Notes under the pieces: generated by a model
Seen by the model: only the letters and a program-made list of their open reading frames with translations
What the model was told of the DNA's origin: nothing
Databases searched by the model: none
In this document: positions 1-9,067 of the stretch, piece after piece
Position numbering within the stretch: the stretch's first letter is position 1
Layout: every line of letters begins with the position of its first letter
Made by a program: the position numbers and the translations under genes
Assembly (NCBI GenBank): GCA_964446955.1
Contig: CAYUQJ010000002.1
Coordinates: 248,001 to 312,000, forward strand
DNA length: 64,000 nucleotides
Direction: 5' to 3'
Origin: Leptolinea sp964446955
GTDB lineage: Bacteria; Chloroflexota; Anaerolineae; Anaerolineales; Anaerolineaceae

Positions 1-306
1 AAGCTGCCCGCCTCCAAAGCCCTCGCCCTCTTCCACATCTGCCAGGAAGCACTGGCAAACGCGGCAAAACACGCCAAAGCCAAAAGGGTGGATGTTGTCG
101 TATGGACCACGGGCGACCGCGCCCTTATGGAGATCAGGGATAACGGTAAGGGCTTTGATATAGAAAGCACCAAAAGTTCATTGGGGCACGGCTTATCCAA
201 TATGCATACCCGGGCTCACAATGTGGGTGGGGATCTGGAATTGACGACCGAGCCAGGGTCCGGCACAACAATATTAACCTGGGTCCCATTCAGCACGGAA
301 GAGTAG
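1..306 (+). CDS. Sensor histidine kinase, C-terminal ATPase fragment (5' end outside window)
   Basis: The reading frame is open from the first base, so this is the C-terminal end of a longer gene. The visible 101 residues are the HATPase_c domain of a NarX/DegS-type (HisKA_3) kinase. The N box is seen as 'FHICQEALANAAKHAKA', the G1 box as 'DNGKGFD', and the G2 region as 'GHGLSNMHTRA'. The motif 'GLxNMxxRA' is typical of kinases that pair with LuxR/NarL-type response regulators. The protein would bind ATP and autophosphorylate a His in the missing dimerisation domain. No response regulator follows, since the next gene is a methyltransferase, so the partner is probably upstream of the window or elsewhere. 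Confidence 0.9.
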   Translation, partial: KLPASKALALFHICQEALANAAKHAKAKRVDVVVWTTGDRALMEIRDNGKGFDIESTKSSLGHGLSNMHTRAHNVGGDLELTTEPGSGTTILTWVPFSTEE

Positions 307-357
307 ATAACTCAGGTTACAATAGCACGCAACTCTAAAACATCCGGGAACTGAAAT

Positions 358-1095
358 TTGACCGATCACAATCCATCATCAAAAGCCGCCCTGCGGGGCG
401 AACCTTCCTATGTCTGGCGTGCCGGACAGGACCGCCGGTTGTCCATCATTCGCGAAGCCGCGGGTGAGAGAGCATCAGGGTATGTACTGGTGGATGGCTG
501 CGGTGTCGGCTCATACCTTGTCCGGTTGTCAGAGAATGCGACTTTTTGTGTCGGTTTGGATATCGAAATTGAACGTGCCATTGAAGCCCATGGCAAAGGA
601 CCGTCAACGGTCGGCGGTGCCGGAGAATTTCTTCCGTTTCCTTCAAGCTCATTTGACCTGGTTCTCAGCCATGAGGTTCTCGAACATGTACAAAATGACC
701 AACAAACCATTAATGAGATCGTTCGGGTATTGAAGCCGGGCGGTCGTCTGGTATTGTTTGTTCCCAACAGGGGTTATCCATTTGAAACCCACGGTATCTA
801 CTGGCGGGGAAAATATCATTTTGGAAACATTCCGCTGGTGAATTACCTTCCCCGGTCTTTGCGCGACAGGCTGGCACCGCATGTCAACATCTATACCCGG
901 CACGATCTTGAGAGACTTTTTTCCAGACACTCCGTCCGTCTGATCCACCGGAGTGTGATTTTCGGTGCGTATGACAATATCATTTCCAGCCACCCCCGTC
1001 TGGGGAAGGCACTTCGCGCCATTTTACAGGGATTTGAAAAGACCCCATTACGGGGTCTCGGGTTATCACACGTCTGGGTTGTAGAAAAGGTTTAG
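358..1095 (+). CDS. Class I SAM-dependent methyltransferase
   Basis: A 245-residue protein with a Rossmann-type methyltransferase fold. Motif I is degenerate but recognisable as 'VLVDGCGVGSYLVRL'. An acidic 'GLDIE' follows at the end of strand 2, then 'FDLVLSHEVLEHV' (motif IV of the UbiE/Methyltransf_11 group) and 'EIVRVLKPGGRLVLFVPN' (post-motif). The substrate cannot be read from the sequence. The start is a TTG codon, with only a weak GGGAA upstream. The gene is convergent with the next methyltransferase and the two stop codons overlap by four bases, so the pair lies tail to tail. Its C-terminal half (GKYHFGNIPLVNYLP and onwards) resembles uncharacterised methyltransferases near glycan genes. 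That is a weak hint only. Confidence 0.85.
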   Translation: MTDHNPSSKAALRGEPSYVWRAGQDRRLSIIREAAGERASGYVLVDGCGVGSYLVRLSENATFCVGLDIEIERAIEAHGKGPSTVGGAGEFLPFPSSSFDLVLSHEVLEHVQNDQQTINEIVRVLKPGGRLVLFVPNRGYPFETHGIYWRGKYHFGNIPLVNYLPRSLRDRLAPHVNIYTRHDLERLFSRHSVRLIHRSVIFGAYDNIISSHPRLGKALRAILQGFEKTPLRGLGLSHVWVVEKV

Positions 1096-1985
1096 AAATC
1101 TCTAAAGTCGTAGATGCCACCTATAACGGGGTATCGTTTCCCACAGGATGGACAGACCAGTTCAGGCGGGGTGTCATCCAGAGGTGTCCGGCAAGCCGGG
1201 CAGCAGAAGAGATTTTCACTCGTGTGATGTTCTTCTTCCGTTTTTGCTATTACAGACGACCGGGTAAAAACACTCGGTGTTAGTTGCCACCAATCACCCG
1301 TATAAGATGCCAAGGAATCAAGCGAAGCCAGGAATCCGGCTGGAAAAAGCCGTTTAAGGAATCCAACGCGAAAGTGAGAAACCGTAACCTGGCGCTCAAG
1401 TGCAAATCCGCTGTCTTTTAACCAATCTCGGATAGCCTGGGGATGGAAATCAAAATTCAAATCGACAAATTCCACTGGTTCCGGCGAAAAAGGTGACCAA
1501 TCCTGTCGGCGCAAGGCATAGCGGAGGATGGCTTTAAGATTCAACTTATTGGCATATTCAAGAATGAAAATCGCGCCGGGTTTCAAACATTCATTGATCC
1601 TTCGTAGAGCCAGGGGAGCATCTTTCATGTGATGCAACGTCCGGATCATAGTGGCTGCGTCAAACCGGTTCGTACAAAACGGAAGATTATAAATATCCGC
1701 GGCAACATACCGATAACCCGGGGAGTTCCCCAGGCGTTCATAAGCCTGCTGCAACTGGGTGAGTGAATAATCAACCAACGTTATGCCCTCAAAACCAACA
1801 TAACGTGGTGTATTCCGCCCGGCACCCGCGCCAAGTTCGAGTAATTCTGAACCACTCTTCGGTAGCAGTCTCTTTAGGGCTTTTACTTCGGCGGCATCTT
1901 CATAAGCCCTGCCGCCTTCATCCCAGAAGCTTTTCTGGTAATCCGAACCTTCATAACTGCAAACCGGTGGGGTCTTTTCCGTCAT
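1092..1985 (-). CDS. SAM-dependent methyltransferase with C-terminal zinc-ribbon (Trm112-like) tail
   Basis: A 297-residue protein. Residues about 40-160 form a class I methyltransferase core with motif I 'LLELGAGAGRNTPRY', 'AADIYNLPF', 'FDAATMIRTLHHM' and 'INECLKPGAIFILEY'. The last 40 residues hold two CxxC pairs ('CCPAC' and 'CPSCGKRYPV') followed by 'IGGIYDF', the pattern of Trm112-like zinc ribbons. Fusion of such a ribbon to a methyltransferase is seen in other uncharacterised bacterial proteins; the substrate is unknown. The ATG is preceded by CGGAGA. The gene begins 25 bases after the 3' end of the SRP RNA on the same strand, so it may be read from the same promoter. Confidence 0.85.
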   Translation of the reverse strand: MTEKTPPVCSYEGSDYQKSFWDEGGRAYEDAAEVKALKRLLPKSGSELLELGAGAGRNTPRYVGFEGITLVDYSLTQLQQAYERLGNSPGYRYVAADIYNLPFCTNRFDAATMIRTLHHMKDAPLALRRINECLKPGAIFILEYANKLNLKAILRYALRRQDWSPFSPEPVEFVDLNFDFHPQAIRDWLKDSGFALERQVTVSHFRVGFLKRLFPAGFLASLDSLASYTGDWWQLTPSVFTRSSVIAKTEEEHHTSENLFCCPACRTPLDDTPPELVCPSCGKRYPVIGGIYDFRDF

Positions 1986-2010
1986 ATAGGGTATCTCCGT
2001 GATGGAAAAT

Positions 2011-2119
2011 GCGTTCGGGCAGGTAACCCGGCGGCACCCAGAGGGTCCTCCTTACCGTTGCTTCTTCTCAGACCTGGCGGGGTTCGAAGGATTCTGCCGC
2101 GCCGGTCCCACCCGAACGC
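2011..2119 (-). ncRNA. ffs: Signal recognition particle RNA, small bacterial type (4.5S)
   Basis: Read on the minus strand, this segment contains the conserved domain IV hairpin: 'GAACCCCGCCAGGTC', a GAGA tetraloop, then 'AGAAGCAACGGTAAG'. The ends GCGTTCGGG and CCCGAACGC are perfect complements and close a long rod-like helix. About 109 bases fits the small SRP RNA class, without the Alu domain found in Bacillus. The molecule binds Ffh and FtsY for co-translational membrane targeting. The apical loop is GAGA rather than the commonest GGAA, still a GNRA loop. Boundaries are set by the closing helix; the real 5' end may lie about ten bases further out. Confidence 0.92.
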
Positions 2120-2139
2120 GGCGTAAGCATACCGTATGA

Positions 2140-2145
2140 ATTATA
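2140..2145 (-). promoter_or_regulatory. Probable -10 box of the SRP RNA promoter
   Basis: On the minus strand a perfect TATAAT lies about 20 bases before the SRP RNA helix, the distance expected for a start near 2130. No good -35 match is seen 16-18 bases upstream. A TTGACA occurs only three bases before the hexamer and cannot serve as its -35. Confidence 0.5.
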
Positions 2146-2346
2146 GGCTGTCAATCATCCACTACGAGATATTTTGAGTATCTAATCCAGTCTCATTTCT
2201 TTTCTTACGCATTCTGTATTCAAATCTTAACTTTTCACAAAAAAACATCACGGGTAATCCAAAAACCTTGGATAAGGTCTCGCGTCTCAGCACCTTTCAT
2301 AATACAATCCTTCTTATACTGTACCAGTCAGGATGAATCTCTACGA

Positions 2347-3249
2347 ATGTCGACAAAAAATAACCATTCGCCGTACCAGAACCACCATTTTGCTGTCAGG
2401 CTTTTTCTGTTTATTGCTTTTTTTGCGGCAGTTTTTATGGCTGCTTTTGCCTGGAAAACGATCGGTCAATCCAGCCAGCCAGGTCTGGATATGGTGCTCA
2501 TCAATATCGATCACGGTGATTCGATCTTCTTACGATCTTCAAAAGGTGAAACTGCCTTGATCGATGCCGGATACCCGGATGCCGGCACATTAAGGTACTT
2601 AAAAGAACATGGCGTGGACCATCTGGACCTGCTCATCGTTACACACCATGATGAAGACCATATTGGCGGAGTTCCCGAAGTCCTACGCGCGGTGGAAGTA
2701 GATACATACATAGAAAATGGTCAGGTTATTGATACCTATTATTTCAATGAACTGGAAAAAGCGCTTCAAGAGACCGGCGTTCACCGCAGGATTGTCAGGA
2801 CGGGTGATCGTATATCTTTTGGAGAGCTTACTCTTGAGGTTTGGAATCCCTCCTATGCCAGACCGGATATCGTCAACAACAATTCGATTGTTCTTTTCCT
2901 GCAAGTGGGGAAAATCCGGATACTCCTTACAGGTGACATAGAAAAACCAATCGAAGAGCGGTTAATCAAATCCAACCGCGATCTAAGGATGGATATTCTA
3001 AAAGTGGCACATCATGCCGGGAACACTTCATCCATCCCTGCTTTTTTGGAAGCTGTATCACCGAAGATCGCTGTTTACTCTGCGTCGAACAACTTTCCGG
3101 GTTTCCCCAATGAAGATACGCTTGACCTTCTGAGAATAGCCGGAGCCAGGGTTTACGGCACGAATTTCAATGGCACAATAACCATAAACACGGACGGAAA
3201 AACCTATACTGTATCCACGGAAACCGGTGAACCGTTGCTTCCATATTGA
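2347..3249 (+). CDS. ComEC/Rec2-like metallo-beta-lactamase-fold hydrolase, membrane-anchored
   Basis: A 300-residue protein. Residues 17-36 form a single membrane segment or uncleaved signal. The rest is a metallo-beta-lactamase fold of the ComEC C-terminal type: 'HGDSIFLRS', 'LIDAGYPDAG', the metal motif 'THHDEDHIGG' (His100, His101, Asp104, His105), 'LLTGDIE' and 'VAHHAGNTSS'. Stand-alone proteins of this type are predicted extracellular nucleases or hydrolases related to the ComEC nuclease domain. The competence channel and ComEA domain are absent here. An AGGA lies 13 bases before the ATG, which is rather far. An ATG 14 bases upstream is in another frame. Confidence 0.85.
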   Translation: MSTKNNHSPYQNHHFAVRLFLFIAFFAAVFMAAFAWKTIGQSSQPGLDMVLINIDHGDSIFLRSSKGETALIDAGYPDAGTLRYLKEHGVDHLDLLIVTHHDEDHIGGVPEVLRAVEVDTYIENGQVIDTYYFNELEKALQETGVHRRIVRTGDRISFGELTLEVWNPSYARPDIVNNNSIVLFLQVGKIRILLTGDIEKPIEERLIKSNRDLRMDILKVAHHAGNTSSIPAFLEAVSPKIAVYSASNNFPGFPNEDTLDLLRIAGARVYGTNFNGTITINTDGKTYTVSTETGEPLLPY

Positions 3250-3380
3250 TATTCTTATTAATCCTCATCTCATCAATGTTTTCTTCATAATAGAGAATGA
3301 TTGAATTGGGCTATTCATTGTTTTCTTGGCTTTCTGCATTGAGACCCGCGTTGCCAGATGGAAAGGTATTTAGTATATAG

Positions 3381-4190
3381 ATGAAACGGTTACTCGTTCT
3401 TTTGGTGCTATCCTTTTCACTGGTTGCCTGTGTGACTACGTATGAAAGGGATGAAAAAAGTACCCCAACCGCCAGTGACCTCCCCCACACCAGGGATGAT
3501 CCGAACATCATTCGCATTTCCAATGGGGAATGGGCTCCATTCAGCGGTGAGAACCTCCCCGGAAATGGATGTGATTCACAGATCATAAGTGAAGTTTTCA
3601 ACCGGATGGGATATACAGTTGAATATGAATTCTTTCCCTGGGCCCGCGCAATGGCACTGGCCCAAAATGGTGAATTTGACGGCACAGTAGAGTGGGATGA
3701 TACACCGGAATGGAGAAAGTCCTTTTATATCAATAAAGAAGCTATTTCTCCGCAGGAATGGGTGTTCTTTCACAGGAAGAATATTCCATTTCATTGGGAA
3801 ACAATACAGGACCTGGCTGGCAAAAAAATCGGGATCACAGCCGGTTATATTTATAGTAATGCGTTCTCTCTGAATAATGGAGAGATTGAACTTCACTTTG
3901 AAGAAGCCAGCAGCGATGAAGCCAATTTTAAGAAACTGATCGCCGGCAGGATCGACATTTTTCCCATGGAACGCAGCGTGGGAGAATTTCTTCTTAAAGA
4001 AAAATTCAACCAGCAAGAGACAGAACTGATAACATACCACCCCAAACCATTGGCCGCGTTTAAACCCCGCCTGTTATTAAATAGGAAAATTCCTGAAAAC
4101 GAACTCCTCATTGCTCAATTTGATGAAACGCTGGAACAGTATAGGGAAACACCGGAATATCGGGATATCCTGGATACCTGCCTGCGATAA
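3381..4190 (+). CDS. Solute-binding lipoprotein, amino-acid (family 3) type
   Basis: A 269-residue protein with a lipoprotein signal: KR followed by a hydrophobic stretch and lipobox 'SLVAC', Cys17 being the lipidated residue. The mature part matches the SBP_bac_3 pattern: 'IRISNGEWAPFSGENLPGNG' and 'SQIISEVFNRMGYTVEYEFFPWARAMALAQNGEFDG', then 'LAGKKIGITAGYIYS' and 'IAGRIDIFPMERSVG'. It would bind a small polar solute outside the membrane. No ABC permease or ATPase is next to it, so it either serves a transporter encoded elsewhere or acts as a sensor input. It ends four bases before the stop of the convergent HD-GYP gene. Confidence 0.85.
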   Translation: MKRLLVLLVLSFSLVACVTTYERDEKSTPTASDLPHTRDDPNIIRISNGEWAPFSGENLPGNGCDSQIISEVFNRMGYTVEYEFFPWARAMALAQNGEFDGTVEWDDTPEWRKSFYINKEAISPQEWVFFHRKNIPFHWETIQDLAGKKIGITAGYIYSNAFSLNNGEIELHFEEASSDEANFKKLIAGRIDIFPMERSVGEFLLKEKFNQQETELITYHPKPLAAFKPRLLLNRKIPENELLIAQFDETLEQYRETPEYRDILDTCLR

Positions 4191-4194
4191 AGAT

Positions 4195-6834
4195 TCATTC
4201 TTGGCCGGACGAGCTGTAATGCAACTTCAAGAATAGATCCACCACAGCCGGGTCAAAATGTTTTCCGCTGTTTTGACGTATGTATTCTATCGTTTCACCT
4301 TCTGATAAAGCCGGTCGATAATAACGATCTGACGTCATCGCGTCCCAGACATCAACTATAGCAAACAGTCTGGCAGCAAGCGGAATTTCCTCCCCTTTAA
4401 GACCACGGGGGTAACCAGATCCGTCCCATTTTTCATGATGGCAGTAAGGAATATCCAGCGCCTTGCGCAAGTAAGATATGGGGTACAAAAGATTATAAGC
4501 ATTCACCGGATGTTGCCGCATGATCTCCCATTCTTCCGGTGATAATTTTCCCGGCTTGGTCAGAATTGCATCGGGAACACCAATTTTTCCCATATCATGA
4601 AGTAGCGCCCCGCGTCGGACATTCACCAGATCATCACCGCTTATTCCCATTTCCTGCGCCAGCCGGATGGTCAACCCCACTACTCTTCGAGTGTGGTTTT
4701 CCGTTTCGTGATCACGCAAGTCAAGTGCATTTGCCCAGCCCTCAAGCGTCTCATCATACGCAATCTGAAGATCAAGGTTCTTTTGTTCCAAATTCTTCCA
4801 CATGGCAGAATCGTTGATGGCGATAGCTGCCTGCCCTGCCAGGGTTTCCAGGAAGTTGATCCAATCTCCCGTCGGGTAGAAAGGTCTTTTTAACATAACC
4901 TGTAGAAAACCCCTCATTTCATTTTTTACAGCCAGCGGAACTATAAAAATCGATTGGAAGTTTTCATTTATTGCCAGCCGCCTGGCTTCTTCCGATATGC
5001 GGTATTTGTTTAGATCATATATCTGAACTGTTTTTAGTTGTAGAAGTTCTCTGCCAATTTCAGATGTTTTTTCAAACAGCCGGGGTTCCATATAAGCTGA
5101 AGTTGAAAAACCTCTTCCAGCAAGGTGCGTCACCATACCAGAATCCGAATCGTATTCCATGATCCTGACTGCATCAACGTGCAACAAAAGGATGGATTCA
5201 TCTATGAACAGGTCTAGAAGGCACCCAAGGTCAATGTTACTGTTGATTGCCGCGTCTATTTTCCGTAAACCGGTCAATTGAAGCAGACGATGTTGCGTTT
5301 GCTCAAAAAGATCAATCCGCCGGATTGCGTTAGCCGCGATATCAGCGATCGAAGTCATCGCATTTATGGCAGAATCCAATATGGGAGACTTCTTTGCGAT
5401 CCAGATAAACCCGATCAAGCTTTCCTGGGCAATCATTGGGACACCGGCAGAAGCTTTGCAGTCCGATTTGATCATCAATTCCTGATACTTTGGGTCTGTG
5501 AAAACATCGTTGTTTACATACGGTTTTCCGGATTGGATTATGTACTCATTCAAACCGGTACCCCGCGGAATACGATAACCCCGGAATTCACTGTAAACCC
5601 CACATGCTGCCTCAACGACAGCATCGCTGGTCTCATTTTCAATCAGTTCGATCAATACGCCTTCCGCATTCAATAATCCCGCGACCTGATCCACCAGCGT
5701 GGATAACACAAAACCGCGTGTATCAACAGAGCGTAACGCTTTGCTGACCTGGGCGATCACCTCAAGATCATGTTCCCGTTCTACCTTTTCCGTAACATCA
5801 GAAATAAAACCCTCCAAAGCAACAAGGTCACCTTTTTGTGAGAATACTCCCACTCCTCGTTCCCAAACAACGCGAATCTGTCCTACATACGTCTTGATGT
5901 GATAGCGCAGTTCGTATGCCAGTTTTTCTTTAACCTGGTTTTGGATCGTTTCCCAGACGTAATCCCGCTCTTCTTCTAGAATAAGCTCGTTGTAGCTTAT
6001 CAGATGATTATCGATCAAATCCTCAGGCCTGTATCCGGTCAGATCATAACTTCCTGCGCTGACGACCTCCATTGTCCAATCTCTATCATTCCTACAACGA
6101 TACGCCATTCCGGGCAGGTTGCTCATCAGTGTGGAGTGTTTCCGTTCAGATTCAGTCCGCAGGTTTGAAGACTCAAATAGACGGAGCCGCAAATCATTGA
6201 ACGCACCGGTTAGTCTGTCGATCTCATCTCCTGTGTCCCGCTTGTCGATATCCAAAGGTTTTTCCAGGGTATGCAGATCATAAGAGTTAAGTTCATCAAC
6301 AGCCCTGACCAGAAACCGCGTTATCCGCCGGTTGATCAGAATCTGAAAGATCACCGTCAAAACCAAAACGAAAGCGGCCTGGTATATCAAAATCCGGGCA
6401 ACGTTATTTACAATACCACTGTAAACTTCGGTTGAGCTAGCCTGAATATATAAAGTACCTATGTGAACCAGGGATCCTTCATCGTCATAATTGAGATCAA
6501 TAACTTTTTCCTTAAATCCTGAATCAAGCCTGGTTCCATGAGATATGATCACATTTCCATTTTCAAGAACTTCAACATATGAAATATTGGGGTGATTAAA
6601 AATGCCATTGGAAATAGCCCTGATCTCAGGCATGCTGTAATTCCACAAAGCCGTAGACAACCCTTCTGCCTGAATTTCTTGAATATGCGTGAAGGTATGC
6701 TCTACAGAACCAATAACACTTTGATAATCCAACCATATCTGAATCAGACTGAGAATTACTGTCGTGATCAGGGCGATCAAGATTGAATGTCTGAATAACC
6801 GTCTGCCCAATACATTGCGATCTCTATTGAACAT
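4195..6834 (-). CDS. HD-GYP c-di-GMP phosphodiesterase with HAMP, PAS and two GAF domains
   Basis: An 879-residue membrane sensor. Membrane segments at about 17-36 and 148-168 flank a roughly 110-residue extracytoplasmic region. A HAMP linker follows (about 168-220), then PAS (about 232-355, 'AGSYDLTGYRPEDLI'), two GAF domains (about 365-510 and 530-680), and a C-terminal HD-GYP domain. The last has 'HETENHTRRV', 'LLHDMGKIGVPDAIL', 'HHEKWDGSGYPRGLKGEEI' and 'DVWDAMTSDRYY', so all metal ligands and the GYP motif are intact. It is expected to hydrolyse c-di-GMP in response to external and internal cues. It is probably single-gene, since the neighbour is convergent and the upstream gap is 176 bases. 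Confidence 0.93.
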   Translation of the reverse strand: MFNRDRNVLGRRLFRHSILIALITTVILSLIQIWLDYQSVIGSVEHTFTHIQEIQAEGLSTALWNYSMPEIRAISNGIFNHPNISYVEVLENGNVIISHGTRLDSGFKEKVIDLNYDDEGSLVHIGTLYIQASSTEVYSGIVNNVARILIYQAAFVLVLTVIFQILINRRITRFLVRAVDELNSYDLHTLEKPLDIDKRDTGDEIDRLTGAFNDLRLRLFESSNLRTESERKHSTLMSNLPGMAYRCRNDRDWTMEVVSAGSYDLTGYRPEDLIDNHLISYNELILEEERDYVWETIQNQVKEKLAYELRYHIKTYVGQIRVVWERGVGVFSQKGDLVALEGFISDVTEKVEREHDLEVIAQVSKALRSVDTRGFVLSTLVDQVAGLLNAEGVLIELIENETSDAVVEAACGVYSEFRGYRIPRGTGLNEYIIQSGKPYVNNDVFTDPKYQELMIKSDCKASAGVPMIAQESLIGFIWIAKKSPILDSAINAMTSIADIAANAIRRIDLFEQTQHRLLQLTGLRKIDAAINSNIDLGCLLDLFIDESILLLHVDAVRIMEYDSDSGMVTHLAGRGFSTSAYMEPRLFEKTSEIGRELLQLKTVQIYDLNKYRISEEARRLAINENFQSIFIVPLAVKNEMRGFLQVMLKRPFYPTGDWINFLETLAGQAAIAINDSAMWKNLEQKNLDLQIAYDETLEGWANALDLRDHETENHTRRVVGLTIRLAQEMGISGDDLVNVRRGALLHDMGKIGVPDAILTKPGKLSPEEWEIMRQHPVNAYNLLYPISYLRKALDIPYCHHEKWDGSGYPRGLKGEEIPLAARLFAIVDVWDAMTSDRYYRPALSEGETIEYIRQNSGKHFDPAVVDLFLKLHYSSSGQE

Positions 6835-7010
6835 TACTGTTCTCTCACATCCTCAGAAACTTAATGGCAAGATCAATAATAATTAGTGTTCGTGAACAAA
6901 TATCCTTTATAAAATTATAGGGATTTATTGCAAAAGAGTAACAGGCTTTCACCCCAAGATATACTGGAAGAAAGCCTGATGAAACCACATTGCCACGAGT
7001 CGAAAGAACC

Positions 7011-7883
7011 TCAATGAATGGAACTGGCTTTTATGTCTTCTTCAGTCGTTTCGAATCTCTGGCCGCGTTTGTTCGCTTCGTTTTCCAACCCTCCCACCAA
7101 TTCCAGTGCTTCATTAACACCCGCGTTGTTGTGAATAATGGCTTTTACGCCCTGAAGAAGGGCTGCGGGATAATCCGACTGCCAGATATTGCGGCCCATA
7201 TCAACACCAATGGCACCTCCCTGAAGAGCTTTATGGGTCAACTCAAGGACATCGCGGTTTGTTTTTAATTTCGCTCCACCTGCAACAACGATGGGAACCG
7301 GGCACTTTTTCACCACCTCATCAAAATCGTCACAATAATACGTTTTGACAATGTCCGCCCCATATTCCGCCGCAATTCGCGAGGCCAGAGACAGATATCG
7401 TTTCTCCCGTACATCGGCCAGCCGCTTACCAACAGCAGTTACCCCAAGAACTGGAAGATTCAATTTGGATGCTGTGTTGATCATATGCGCCAGATTCATC
7501 AATGTCTTATGTTGATGCTCCGCTCCAATGTAAATTGACACCGCCACAGCGGAAGCGTTAAGCCGTAGTGCCTCTTCGGCAGAAAGGATCAAACCTTCAT
7601 CATCAATATCCGCATCCAGAATGGAATTCCCGCCTGTTGCCCGCAACACCCACCCGACTCCACGCCAGGCAGGATCTATACAGGTGGATAAAACTCCCGG
7701 GCTTAGCATCAGTGAGTCGATATGCGGAATCAAGAGCGATGTGTCATCGCGCGGAATTTCCATGCCATGGGTGGGACCCATAAAATAACCGTGATCTATG
7801 GCCAACATCAGACAGCGTTCATCAACATTGTTAACGATCTGGTATAAACGATTCTTCTTTCCCCAACTCATATTCTCGAACAT
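7011..7883 (-). CDS. LsrF-like class I aldolase/thiolase (DhnA family)
   Basis: A 290-residue protein, close in length to E. coli LsrF (3-hydroxy-5-phosphonooxypentane-2,4-dione thiolase, the last step of autoinducer-2 breakdown). It has 'LMLAIDHGYFMGPTHG' near the N-terminus, the Schiff-base lysine in 'GADIVKTYYCDD' (Lys180), 'PIVVAGGAK' and 'GAIGVDMGRNIWQ' (phosphate-binding loop). A strong AGGAGGAG precedes the ATG. The divergent neighbour is a SorC/LsrR-type regulator, which fits an LsrF-type role. However, lsrK, lsrG and the lsrACDB transporter are absent nearby, so the true substrate may be another phosphorylated sugar or ketose. Confidence 0.85.
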   Translation of the reverse strand: MFENMSWGKKNRLYQIVNNVDERCLMLAIDHGYFMGPTHGMEIPRDDTSLLIPHIDSLMLSPGVLSTCIDPAWRGVGWVLRATGGNSILDADIDDEGLILSAEEALRLNASAVAVSIYIGAEHQHKTLMNLAHMINTASKLNLPVLGVTAVGKRLADVREKRYLSLASRIAAEYGADIVKTYYCDDFDEVVKKCPVPIVVAGGAKLKTNRDVLELTHKALQGGAIGVDMGRNIWQSDYPAALLQGVKAIIHNNAGVNEALELVGGLENEANKRGQRFETTEEDIKASSIH

Positions 7884-8067
7884 AACTCCTCCTGTAAATT
7901 ATCAAGCACGGCTGGCGACAATAGTGTCAAAAAACCTGCATCATTTGTCAATTATCAATGTCACATTTTTTCCTGGTTTTTACTAATAATTTCGGTTGCA
8001 TTTCCTTGACTTTTGTGCAATATTATTATTGTCATTTGTGCATTCATTTCGCGGACAATGGTGAGGC
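7884..8067. promoter_or_regulatory. Divergent promoter/operator region between LsrF-like aldolase and SorC regulator
   Basis: This AT-rich spacer must hold both promoters. A direct repeat TTTGTGCA occurs at 8012-8019 and 8035-8042, 23 bases apart (about two helical turns), just before the regulator gene. A second cluster, 'CATTTGTCAATTATCAATG', lies at 7943-7961. Such repeats are plausible binding sites for the SorC-type protein. TTGACA boxes occur on the minus strand at 7948-7953 and 7925-7930, but a matching -10 is not clear. Confidence 0.45.
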
Positions 8068-9018
8068 ATGGATAATCAAGATTTGCGAAACGCGTTGCTT
8101 GCCCGGGTCTCGTATTTATATTTTAACCAAAATAAAACGCAACAGGAAATAGCGGATAGTACGGGTATTGCCCGCTCAATGGTTTCAAGAATTATTTCCG
8201 AGGCCAGAGAACAGGGAGTCGTTGAGATCATGGTGCACTTTCCCTGGCGATCGCAAAAATTGGAAGAAGATCTCGTGAAGACATTTGGCCTTCAGGCCGC
8301 CCGCGTCATGGTGATGGATACTTCCTCTTTCACAGAGACTCTTCTGGGGCTTGGAAAAATGACGGCGGAGTATTTCACCACCGTCTTACACAACGATATG
8401 TCTATCGGAATTTCCTGGGGAAGTGCCATTCACCAAATGATCAATGCTTTGGAACCCCGAAAAATGAAGGGCGTGGAAGTCATTCAGTTGATCGGCGCAT
8501 CCGGTTTGGAAAGCAATTTATCCGATGGCCCCATGTTGGCCCAGCTTTTGACCAACCGATTGAACGCGACATGCCGGTATTTACACGCCCCCCTGATTGT
8601 TGAAAACAAGGTCATTCGTGATGCGCTGCTGGAAGAGCGAAGCATAAAAGAGACCATCAAACGGGCCAGCCAGACGGAGATCGCCCTGGTCGGCGTCGGC
8701 TCCATCCATCCTGATCTTTATAGTTTGAAAATCGCAGGTTACCTCAATGAGGACCAGCGGCATGAGTTAGAGAAAGCCGGTGCTGTGGGGGATTTTTGCG
8801 GGCACCATTTTTCCATTGATGGCAAAGAACTGGCTAATGAGATCAATGACAGAGTGGTAAGTATCAGCCTTCAGGACATGGCAAAGATCGGTTCGGTTAT
8901 AGCCGTGGCCGGTGATGTCCGTAAAGGGGATGCGATCCTTGGCGCGTTGCGCGGAAAATACCTGAATGTCCTGGTGACAGACGCGGAAACAGCGGAATAT
9001 GTATTAGATCATGCATGA
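8068..9018 (+). CDS. SorC-family sugar-binding transcriptional regulator (LsrR-like)
   Basis: A 316-residue protein, the usual SorC/LsrR length. Residues about 13-55 form the helix-turn-helix ('NQNKTQQEIADSTGIARSMV', then 'SRIISEAREQGVVEI'). The rest is the effector-binding domain with 'IGISWGSAIHQMINAL', 'VIQLIGASG', 'VGVGSIHP' and 'GAVGDFCGHHFSIDG'. Members bind phosphorylated sugars and control adjacent catabolic genes. It is divergent from the LsrF-like aldolase, whose product or substrate may be the effector. The purine-rich GTGAGG sits only one base from the ATG, an unusually short spacing, so a start slightly downstream cannot be excluded. Confidence 0.9.
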   Translation: MDNQDLRNALLARVSYLYFNQNKTQQEIADSTGIARSMVSRIISEAREQGVVEIMVHFPWRSQKLEEDLVKTFGLQAARVMVMDTSSFTETLLGLGKMTAEYFTTVLHNDMSIGISWGSAIHQMINALEPRKMKGVEVIQLIGASGLESNLSDGPMLAQLLTNRLNATCRYLHAPLIVENKVIRDALLEERSIKETIKRASQTEIALVGVGSIHPDLYSLKIAGYLNEDQRHELEKAGAVGDFCGHHFSIDGKELANEINDRVVSISLQDMAKIGSVIAVAGDVRKGDAILGALRGKYLNVLVTDAETAEYVLDHA

Positions 9019-9067
9019 GTGGTGACGAGAAGTATGTTTTGCGTCGGTGTATAAAACTTCGGGATTT

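Noticed and set aside
2333..2560. An alternative frame starting 14 bases before the ComEC-like gene
   Set aside because: The other frame has a clear metal-binding fold; this one ends after 75 codons without any motif.
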